From Phycisphaerae bacterium (lineage in GTDB: Bacteria; Planctomycetota; Phycisphaerae; UBA1845), in NCBI GenBank assembly GCA_029260115.1, contig JAJDDW010000100.1, positions 1-64,000 of the forward strand: a stretch of 64,000 nucleotides of DNA. The letters are read 5' to 3'. The notes below the pieces were generated by a model. That model saw only the letters and a list, made by a program, of their open reading frames with translations, had not been told where the DNA came from and did no database searches. Below, piece after piece: positions 55,730 to 63,005 of the stretch (position 1 is the first letter of the stretch; the number at the start of each line of letters is the position of its first letter). Made by a program: the position numbers and the translations under genes.

Positions 55730-57344
55730 AAAAATCCTCAAGCTTCTCGACGAAGTTGGGAAGATCGGCAAGATTAACTGCGCCGTCGCTACTTGTGTCG
55801 AAGACGCAGGTGTAAGCATCTGCCTCGTTCGACGCGCCAGCTATCGCCCCCCAAAAAAGCTGAAGCTTTGCGTAATCAGCCAGCGTAATCTGATCGTCGC
55901 TGTCATAATCATTGTCTATGTTTATTTTGGTGGATTCGTAAGCGCCAATATCCGTTCTGCAGCCCACCGTCCGAGCGTTGCCGTCAAAGTCAGTCGCACC
56001 GATGGGGCTGACTAGCATGGGATCACCACGATTTATGCAAGGTGAACTAGATGATAGTCGAAAGTCGTCGTCAGAGTTACCGGGGATATTGTCAGCGCCG
56101 TACTCATCAGCGAATAAAGGATCAGCGGCAAAATTGCCTACGTTCCCTTGGAAACGTTCTAGACTAGTATTCCATAGCTCAATATCGTTATGAGAATACG
56201 CAACAATACTTGATCCGCCCCCGCCCCAGTCGATCTGAGTGGTTATCAGCGTAGTCCCAAGCCCGCCCCTGTTTCCCCAAAGTATCGAATTCGTAAGGTC
56301 CACCGTGCCGGATTGAATGGAAATTCCACCGCCAACACGACTATTCGATGCGAAATTACGTACAATGGTGCTGTTTGACACATCTATGTGGTGATCTGAC
56401 AGAAATACCGCACCGCCATGCGCCGCTCTGTTGTCGACCAATAAAGAGTTATTGATTGTTGCCGTTACATTGAAGAGGAACAGACCACCTCCAACGCCAG
56501 CGTTGCCACCCGGTAATTCTGACGCCCTATTACCTCGAATAATCACCCTCTCAAGGGATAACGAGCCAACGACAAGGCGCATGCCGCCTCCGTTCTTAGC
56601 TGCATTGTAGCTGATTTCTGAATCGACAAGGGTTATACTACAGCCAAAGCAATCCAAACCGCCTCCGCCATAATCTGCGGTATTATCGTGAATGTGCGTG
56701 TTTGTGATATTGATACTCTGTCCTAAGATATAAATTCCGCCTCCATCATTGGCATGGTTGTCATAAATGTCGCAATGGTTGATATTTAAGCTTCCGGTCC
56801 TAAAAAATATGCCTGCTCCACTATTAATTCCGGGCGATCGTGCATTTCCATGCGCTACTGAAAATCCATCGATCGTGGCAGTTTCTAGCGCAGCTTTAGC
56901 TGTAACAACATTATAGGAATTGTCGGAATTGTCACCAAAAAACAAATCATCATCGCCATTCAAATCCCCGCTTAAGAGCGTTTTGTATAAATCTACATCT
57001 CGCACTTCGGGGCGATAAGCACCGCAGCCTTGATAGCCACCTTCCCACGTCATGCCGCTTAGAATTTGAAATGTCGCGTCGCGTGGATCATCTAACCCCT
57101 GCGTCGAAGGTGTGTACACGCCATCGGCTACGCGAATGGTATCGCATCCACCGGCTACCAGAAGTGCGTCTGATAGCCCTAAGAAAGCAGAGCACCAACT
57201 GGAGCCATCATGCACTGGCCCGGTGGCGTTTTGATCGACGTAGTAGATAACGCAAAGGGGTTCCGGCGTTATTTGCGCAGACGAAACCTGCGAAGCCAAC
57301 ATTACGCAAGCAATGGACAAGAAATATCCCCTTAATCCAACCAT
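55692..57344 (-). CDS. secreted right-handed beta-helix protein with dockerin-like tail
   Basis: 550 residues. A signal peptide (about 1-23) leads to 'YYVDQNATGPVHDGSSWCSA', the standard start of planctomycete beta-helix surface proteins. From about 100 to 430, repeated coils occur ('NINHCDIYDNHANDGGGIYI', 'LVDSEISYNAAKNGGGMRLV'), then 'SPCINRGDPMLVSPIGATDF' and a 'CRTDIGAYES' end-cap. Residues about 475-540 resemble two dockerin EF-hand loops ('DNDYDSDDQITLADYA', 'DTSSDGAVNLADL'). It probably sits on the surface, possibly as an adhesin or polysaccharide-binding protein. The final 12 residues come from a dispersed repeat, so the original C-terminus may have been different. Confidence 0.82.
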   Translation of the reverse strand: MVGLRGYFLSIACVMLASQVSSAQITPEPLCVIYYVDQNATGPVHDGSSWCSAFLGLSDALLVAGGCDTIRVADGVYTPSTQGLDDPRDATFQILSGMTWEGGYQGCGAYRPEVRDVDLYKTLLSGDLNGDDDLFFGDNSDNSYNVVTAKAALETATIDGFSVAHGNARSPGINSGAGIFFRTGSLNINHCDIYDNHANDGGGIYILGQSINITNTHIHDNTADYGGGGLDCFGCSITLVDSEISYNAAKNGGGMRLVVGSLSLERVIIRGNRASELPGGNAGVGGGLFLFNVTATINNSLLVDNRAAHGGAVFLSDHHIDVSNSTIVRNFASNSRVGGGISIQSGTVDLTNSILWGNRGGLGTTLITTQIDWGGGGSSIVAYSHNDIELWNTSLERFQGNVGNFAADPLFADEYGADNIPGNSDDDFRLSSSSPCINRGDPMLVSPIGATDFDGNARTVGCRTDIGAYESTKINIDNDYDSDDQITLADYAKLQLFWGAIAGASNEADAYTCVFDTSSDGAVNLADLPNFVEKLEDFSQPVGHGRSFAY

Positions 57345-57568
57345 CCCCGAATTTTCCCCTGAAGAACTGAAACCACCTAATCAACGGTCTATTATGACAC
57401 AATCGACAGTGATTATCCAGTAAAAAGCGTTTTATGGCTTGTAATGAGGCCAGGGCCGACCTGCTGTCATCAACAGGTAGAGCCAAGTGGGGCGAACTTA
57501 GTGTTTTTTATTGGTGGTTGAATATGGCGGGTAATAGCCATGGGTTTCGAGACTGTCCTTCCCCCACC

Positions 57569-57586
57569 CTTTGCCAGTAGGCAAAG
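57569..57586. repeat. AGTA-loop hairpin, third related copy
   Basis: CTTTGCC-AGTA-GGCAAAG is a perfect 7-bp stem with the same AGTA loop as copies A and B and a similar following sequence (AATGGGGCACCCGG). The stem sequence differs but pairing is kept, as expected for a selected structure. Confidence 0.55.
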
Positions 57587-57627
57587 AATGGGGCACCCGG
57601 AAATGGAGTACCCGCAAGAATGGTGCT

Positions 57628-57680
57628 GGCAGGTCAACCTTTCGCTAGTAGACGAAAGAACTTCCATGTCCTATCGGGTG
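57628..57680. repeat. AGTA-loop dispersed element, copy B
   Basis: It is the partner of copy A at 55675-55729. Here the inner stem is weakened by AG to GA (CTTTCG/CGAAAG remain paired). It is not associated with a coding frame. Confidence 0.65.
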
Positions 57681-57690
57681 CCGTTGCGAA

Positions 57691-57720
57691 GACTGGATAC
57701 CCGCCTGCGCGGGTATGACG
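57691..57720. repeat. CCTGCGCGGG-core palindrome, second copy
   Basis: ATACCCG-CCTGCG-CGGGTAT is a 7-bp perfect stem flanked by CTGG and GACG. It repeats the right arm of the 79-bp element at 48148-48226. Confidence 0.6.
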
Positions 57721-57727
57721 TTATTGG

Positions 57728-57767
57728 GTGTGGGGTGGCGTTATGATGTGTGGGGTGACGTTATCTA
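57728..57767 (+). repeat. two tandem 20-bp units
   Basis: GTGTGGGGTGGCGTTATGAT is followed directly by a second copy that differs at one internal base and at the last few bases. Confidence 0.6.
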
Positions 57768-57840
57768 ATTCGGGGCATGACTTGTTCGTTTTGAAGTTGG
57801 CGGGTAATAGCTTAGCCGTAGCCCACTAACTGCTCAACTC

Positions 57841-57864
57841 CGCGCGGGCTGAAGCCCGCGGCTC
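57841..57864. repeat. dispersed GC-rich palindrome, copy 2
   Basis: GCGGGCT-GA-AGCCCGC forms the stem. Its reverse complement matches 48071-48094 at 21 of 24 bases. Its right half is the first part of the first 30-bp tandem unit. Confidence 0.65.
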
Positions 57865-58000
57865 CTGCGGATGGAGATACGAAGCCTACGGCTCCTACGG
57901 ACGAGGATACGAAGCCTGCGGCTCCTACTGATTAGGATACGAAGCCTGCGTCACCTACGGATGGGGGTACGAAGCCCACGGCTTGTGTGGATTAGGATAC
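57851..58000 (+). repeat. five tandem 30-bp units
   Basis: Five exact-length units (57851, 57881, 57911, 57941, 57971) each begin GAAGCC and end in TAC. Most read GAAGCCTGCGGCTCCTACGG in the first 20 bases with a few changes per unit. A stop codon in unit three in the frame that would be open shows it is not coding. The array ends 97 bp before the subtilase start. Confidence 0.85.
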
Positions 58001-58096
58001 TTGGCGCTGGCTTGTTATGGGTTATCGGGCTTGAACTATAGGGGGCAGCTTGACTATGATGTTTGGAGCGGTCAAAGTGAGCTGTGAGGGGGGAGG

Positions 58097-60142
58097 ATGT
58101 ACGTGTTGCGTACTCAAACAGGCTATATTCGTGCGTGGGTATTGGCTATGGCCTTTGCTGTGGGTCTAGCTGCGCCTTTGTCGGCGGCTGGGCCTGGACG
58201 TCCTGCCCCGCGTCCGGCTCAATTCGATATGCTAGGTGGGTCAGCTTCTGACCGGGTTATTGTTAAGTTGACCGACGCGGCCCAAGCGAGCCTGCATCCG
58301 CACGGGGCATGTGTGGATAGAAAGCGTTGCGTCAAGCGGCAGCTCGGCGATATGTCTCAACCACTGTCACAGCAATGGCAGCGATGGGGGGCGGCGTCTG
58401 TTCGGCCTGCCTATCCTTTCGAGTTTGCCCATCCCGATATAGCGGCTAGTGTCGGACTTGATCGCTATTATACCGTGCGTGTGCCCAAGGGTACGGACAC
58501 GGTGGCGATGGCTGATGAACTGCGTCAGTGTAGCGGGGAGATAGAGTCGGCTATGACTGATGTGATTGGTGGCGCAGCGCAGTTGATACCAAATGATGGT
58601 AGTTTCGATCAGCAATGGGGTATGCATAATACTGGGCAAAATATTTTAGGTTTTGATGGCCAAGTTGATGCGGATATTGATGCGCCGGAGGCTTGGGATA
58701 TTCACACCGGAAACTATAAGACTGTGACGATCGCTATTATCGATTCCGGTGTGTTTAATCACGCGGAATTCGCTGGTCGATTGCTCCCCGGTTTTAATAG
58801 TAATCAACCGTTGCTGTGTAGCGGCGGTAATAATATCAATCAAGTTTGTGTTGATGATACGGATTGTCCAGGCGGCGGCGGAGACTCTGACTTTCCGTGC
58901 GATAAGATTAACCGGGATACTAGCGACAATGATGGTCATGGTACGCATGTGGCTGGTATAGCTACGGCGGCAGGAGATAATTCTGCTGGTGTGGCTGGGG
59001 TTACTTGGGGAGCAAACATTTTGCCGGTACGCGTGCTTAGTTCTCAGGGTTTTGGTTCTGCTCAACAAGCGTCAAATGGATTAATTTGGGCGGTGGATAA
59101 TGGGGCGGATGTCTGCAATATAAGCCTGCAGTATTACATCAACAATTCTGGCTCGAACGTGGCAGATATTCTCACATTGGTTGATGCCGCGGCCTATGCC
59201 AAAGCTAACGATGTGTTGGTGGTTGTTGCGGCTGGTAATGGTCATTGCAGCGTGAACAGCGAATTTTGTTCGGATAGTGACCCCTGCCCACCTCTGGCGG
59301 GTTTGTGCTTGAACAATGTAGCTTACCCTGGCGTGATAGCAGATGTACTCACCGTTTCTGCTACCCATAATGAGGATTTATTAAATGAAGGGTCCAACTT
59401 TGGACCTGAAGTAGATGTGGCTGCTCCAGGTGAAGGTGTTTTTTCTACGCACAATAATAGCGGTTATATATTTCGAACCGGCACGTCAATGGCGTCACCG
59501 CATGTGGCTGGTTTAGCGGCGTTGATTATGTCGTATGCTCCGCAGTTGTCAGCGGATGAGGTTCGGGTTTTGATCGAAACAACGACGGATGATTTAGGCC
59601 CGACGGGGCCGGATGACTTTTTTGGTGAAGGTCGCATCAATGCGTGGAGCGCATTGATGGTTGCGCCGCTTCCATTTGGGATTCAGTCGAGTACGCCGCT
59701 GGATGGCGCGGTGGATGCACGCATCGCTATTCTTGATGACGGCGTGACGCCAATCGGTTGGCGTGCGATCGACCTGACCTTTGACGGGGTAGCAAGTTTC
59801 TTTAAGGCAGGTGACTTTACCGTTTCGGTATTGCCGAGCGGCGTGACGCCGACTATCGCTTCGGTTACGGGCGTGGCTATGGTTTCAACGATTACGCTGG
59901 ACGACCCTATTGCGGTGGATGCGGCTACGCGCTTTTTACATAATACCAGCGGTACGAGTCGTACGATTAGTCATCGACCTGGCGATGTGGATGCGGATGG
60001 TAGTGCAGGGGCGTCGGACATCTTAGCCCTGGAGGCGCATTTGCTGGGGACGGCTAGTCTGGCTGTTTGGTCGACTGACATTGATCGAAGCGGCGAAACT
60101 AATTCGCTGGATATCATTTCCCTGATCGGATTGCAGCCATAA
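58097..60142 (+). CDS. subtilisin-like serine protease with cysteine modules and dockerin-like tail
   Basis: 681 residues. Signal peptide about 10-31. The S8 catalytic triad is Asp216 ('AIIDSGVF'), His281 ('DGHGTHVAG') and Ser464 ('GTSMASPHVAG'), with Asn381 as the oxyanion residue. Two four-cysteine inserts interrupt the domain: C241-C251-C257-C268 between Asp and His, and C384-C391-C397-C404 directly after the oxyanion Asn. The first matches the C-x9-C-x5-C module of the giant protein. From about 535 the chain matches the giant protein's C-terminal block ('DARIAILDDG', 'GDVDADGSAG', 'DIDRSGETNSLDIISLI'). GGAGG directly touches the ATG, so a GTG at 58103 may be the real start. It is an extracellular protease, possibly processing other surface proteins. 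Confidence 0.9.
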   Translation: MYVLRTQTGYIRAWVLAMAFAVGLAAPLSAAGPGRPAPRPAQFDMLGGSASDRVIVKLTDAAQASLHPHGACVDRKRCVKRQLGDMSQPLSQQWQRWGAASVRPAYPFEFAHPDIAASVGLDRYYTVRVPKGTDTVAMADELRQCSGEIESAMTDVIGGAAQLIPNDGSFDQQWGMHNTGQNILGFDGQVDADIDAPEAWDIHTGNYKTVTIAIIDSGVFNHAEFAGRLLPGFNSNQPLLCSGGNNINQVCVDDTDCPGGGGDSDFPCDKINRDTSDNDGHGTHVAGIATAAGDNSAGVAGVTWGANILPVRVLSSQGFGSAQQASNGLIWAVDNGADVCNISLQYYINNSGSNVADILTLVDAAAYAKANDVLVVVAAGNGHCSVNSEFCSDSDPCPPLAGLCLNNVAYPGVIADVLTVSATHNEDLLNEGSNFGPEVDVAAPGEGVFSTHNNSGYIFRTGTSMASPHVAGLAALIMSYAPQLSADEVRVLIETTTDDLGPTGPDDFFGEGRINAWSALMVAPLPFGIQSSTPLDGAVDARIAILDDGVTPIGWRAIDLTFDGVASFFKAGDFTVSVLPSGVTPTIASVTGVAMVSTITLDDPIAVDAATRFLHNTSGTSRTISHRPGDVDADGSAGASDILALEAHLLGTASLAVWSTDIDRSGETNSLDIISLIGLQP

Positions 60143-60559
60143 GCGCTGTAATTGATAGTGTATGACGTGTCGGGCATGTAACAATATGTGATACGCCATC
60201 AATTCTCTGCATGCAGATATATTTCTATTCGCGGCGTAAGCTGATTAACATTTTGTATCTGAAACACAGGATTCCCATCTGCGTGGGAATAACGGGGGGT
60301 TGGACGCTTGCCGCAGGCACTAGTTCATACAATTCGCTGATATTCGCTAGCGGTTCACTATATCGGAGGATTTGCTATTGTACGTGCTGTGCCGGGGTGC
60401 GGGTATGTCCGCAAGCTTGGCTGTGTGGCTCTGTTTAAGTCGATTGGTCCTGTGTCGTTTATTCCGAATCGCGATATAATCATTGGCTGGCGTCGAGGTT
60501 TGGCGGGCTATTCTTGTAGATGGCCGGCTAGGCATGTTTTATGCAAGGTTTAGTTGTTC
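60143..60559. other. intergenic, one small hairpin
   Basis: 417 bp between the subtilase and resB. It contains the hairpin at 60271-60290 and an AAGG ribosome site (60545-60548) for resB. I see no coding frame with family features. Confidence 0.45.
60271..60290. repeat. 7-bp hairpin related to the CCTGCGCGGG family
   Basis: ATTCCCA-TCTGCG-TGGGAAT keeps the stem-loop size and the loop of the element at 57691-57720 with changed stem bases. It lies after the subtilase. Confidence 0.5.
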
Positions 60560-62929
60560 ATGGAATCTATATCGAATCAACGAGGTTCGCTAGCTAAGAC
60601 AAATAGCGGCGGGCCAATCGGTTGGCTGTTGGGTTTATTCAGTAGCATTTGGCTTGGCGTGTCGCTGGCGGTCATTCTTTTTTTCTATTGCTCGGTGGGT
60701 AGTGGCGCGCCACAGGTTCGTCAGTTGCCCTCGCTGGAAATGACCGAGTTTGAGTGGTTTCATTGGTGGCCATTCAATGTGCTGATGATTACGTTTACGT
60801 TGAATATGATCGTGGTGACGCTGCGGCGCATTCCGTTTCGGTTTATCAATGCCGGTGTGTGGATGATTCACTGCGGTATTATCACGGTGACGTTGGGTAG
60901 TTACTATTATTTTTCTACTAAGGTTGAAGGCGATGCGCCGGTATTTCGACATCGCGTGCGTATTGAGCATCCTAGCTTTGCCAAGCCGGTGTCGCTAGTG
61001 GTGTTGCCGGGTGCGACGGAGCAGGTCGTGGCCGGGCCTGATGTTTGGCAGTTTCGTATTCAAAGTACCAACAATTCTTGGCCCATACTTTCCGATGATC
61101 ATGCTGGTGAAAAAGCTTTCGCAGTTAACATTTCGGTTAAGCCGCCGACGGGTGAGCCTTATGTTCGGCAGCTGTTAGACGGGTATGAGGAGTATACTGA
61201 GGATGTGATGCCGGGTAAGGGGCGGGCGATTAAGAACATTGGTCGCAAGCTGGTCGACGAAAAACTGAAGCTTACGCTTGACCATGAACCTCAGACTTAT
61301 TTTCATGTGATGGACTCGTGGGCATTGTTTTCTCGTACGGTCGGGGAAACGGAATGGGTCGAGCGCCGTATCGATAATATGCCGCGCTATAATGATCGCA
61401 TTGCTACGCGCGATCAGATTTTTTCTGATCCGCAATCGCCAGTTGAGATAAACGCCATCGATTTGCCGGTGCCAAGTCAGGCTGATGGTGATCCGTTGGC
61501 GCGTACGCCGGTGCATGTGACGGGTTATTTGCGATATGCTTACATGCAGCAGCGCTGGCGTGACGGTGGCGCTGCGTTGAATCCTGTAGTCGCGGTGTCG
61601 GTGTCTTCCGCGCGGTCGGAGCCTCATCAGTATGAGTTAGCCGCGCTTCATCCTTCTCATGCGCAAAGTGATGATGGGCTGATGGAATTTCGTTGGCTGA
61701 AGCGTGCGGCTGACGTCGCGCGGCTACCAAAAGATTCTATGCCGGTATTGCATATCGAAGTGCCGGCTTCGAAGGTTTCCATTGATGTGACGATGACCAA
61801 TGAGACGGTGGCTGGGCCTGATGGCGAATTTACGCCTATTGAGCATACCGAATTTTCGTATCGCATCCGTGGGGGGCAGGATAATCTGTCTATTCCGGGC
61901 GAGAACAAAACGGTTTCGATTGCGATGGTAGAAATCAAAACGCCCACCGGCAGTTTTCGGCGCTGGGTGGCGGATGATCCTGCGCTAACGCGCGATATTC
62001 ATGGCGAGGGCGAAGATGCCCATGATATGGATACGAAAGAACCTGACTCACGTATTGTGATGACATATGCTGCGGCGTCTACGCCTATAATTTTAGCGGG
62101 TTATCCGGGCGGATTGCACTTGGTGTATAATGGCCCGGAGGGTCGGGTGATTGATCAGGCGGTGAGTCCGGGACAGTCGGTGGAATTGTTGCCGGGGATT
62201 CATGTTGGGGTGACAGGCTATTGGCCCCATGCTCAAGCGGAGACCAAGCCTTATGTCGTGCCGCTCAGTGCTCGTCAAGCAGGTGCAAAGGAAACCTACT
62301 CTATGATCCGTTTGGAAGTGGGTGCTGGTCAGGGCTTACAGTCGCAGTGGCTCACGTATCACCCTTATGCTTTGCCTAATGAACAATACATTTATGGTGG
62401 GCGATTTCGTTATGAGCCTACGCGGTTTCGCACGGCGGACGGGCAAGAAGTCGAAGTGATATTTTCACGACGTCGTGAGCCGTTGCCTCATCCGGTTATC
62501 CTGGAAGACTTTGCACTGGATACTCATCTCGGTGGGTATACTGGCGCGTCCATGACGATTCGTAATTACGTGAGCACGCTACGATTTGAGGACGACGGGC
62601 AATGGACCGAACCGACGGAGATTCGGGTGAATGAGCCGATGAGTCATGGCGAGTATTGGTTTTTTCAGTCGGTGTGGGACCGTCCTTCGCCGAATAACCC
62701 GGCTGGTGGTATGAACTATACCGGTTTGGGTGTTGGTAATAGGCACGGGGTGTATATCCAATTGACCGGTTGCTGCATTGCGGTGATTGGGATGTGCTTT
62801 GCGTTTTATGTGAAGCCGGTATTGAAGCGTCGGCGGGCAGCGCAGCAACGCGCGAAAATTGGTCGCCATCGTGATGCCGAATATGACACCCAGGCTGATG
62901 TTATCGAAGAAGTTGCTGCCGTGTCATGA
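60560..62929 (+). CDS. resB: ResB-like cytochrome c maturation protein
   Basis: 789 residues from the ATG at 60560; a TTG six bases earlier has no advantage. Transmembrane helices are near 22-47, 72-92 and 100-122, a very large extracytoplasmic part extends from about 125 to 745, and there is a final helix at about 742-765 with a basic tail. The C-terminal 'NEPMSHGEYWFFQSVWD' and 'MTIRNYVSTLRFEDDGQWTE' segments are ResB signatures. ResB with CcsA (ResC) forms the system II synthetase that attaches haem to apocytochromes c outside the membrane. It is longer than the usual 450-600 residues. The ccsA-like gene follows after 76 bp. Confidence 0.85.
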   Translation: MESISNQRGSLAKTNSGGPIGWLLGLFSSIWLGVSLAVILFFYCSVGSGAPQVRQLPSLEMTEFEWFHWWPFNVLMITFTLNMIVVTLRRIPFRFINAGVWMIHCGIITVTLGSYYYFSTKVEGDAPVFRHRVRIEHPSFAKPVSLVVLPGATEQVVAGPDVWQFRIQSTNNSWPILSDDHAGEKAFAVNISVKPPTGEPYVRQLLDGYEEYTEDVMPGKGRAIKNIGRKLVDEKLKLTLDHEPQTYFHVMDSWALFSRTVGETEWVERRIDNMPRYNDRIATRDQIFSDPQSPVEINAIDLPVPSQADGDPLARTPVHVTGYLRYAYMQQRWRDGGAALNPVVAVSVSSARSEPHQYELAALHPSHAQSDDGLMEFRWLKRAADVARLPKDSMPVLHIEVPASKVSIDVTMTNETVAGPDGEFTPIEHTEFSYRIRGGQDNLSIPGENKTVSIAMVEIKTPTGSFRRWVADDPALTRDIHGEGEDAHDMDTKEPDSRIVMTYAAASTPIILAGYPGGLHLVYNGPEGRVIDQAVSPGQSVELLPGIHVGVTGYWPHAQAETKPYVVPLSARQAGAKETYSMIRLEVGAGQGLQSQWLTYHPYALPNEQYIYGGRFRYEPTRFRTADGQEVEVIFSRRREPLPHPVILEDFALDTHLGGYTGASMTIRNYVSTLRFEDDGQWTEPTEIRVNEPMSHGEYWFFQSVWDRPSPNNPAGGMNYTGLGVGNRHGVYIQLTGCCIAVIGMCFAFYVKPVLKRRRAAQQRAKIGRHRDAEYDTQADVIEEVAAVS

Positions 62930-63005
62930 TCTCCGGTCAACTTGATGGTGGCATAGTCATCGCAGTATAGGAAGCGAACCTAGTAATAGATAAGAAAACA
63001 ATACA

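Larger units (their letters stand above)
57345..58096. other. 752-bp repeat nest between divergent surface-protein genes
   Basis: No gene is recognised. In order it holds two AGTA-loop elements (57569-57586, 57628-57680), a CCTGCGCGGG element (57691-57720), a two-copy 20-bp repeat (57728-57767), a GC-rich palindrome (57841-57864) and five tandem 30-bp units (57851-58000). The promoters of the beta-helix gene and the subtilase must lie at its two ends. Confidence 0.65.

Noticed and set aside
57851-58000. CRISPR-like array of 30-bp repeats
   Set aside because: The five units are directly adjacent with no spacers, and no cas gene is in the window. It is a plain tandem repeat.
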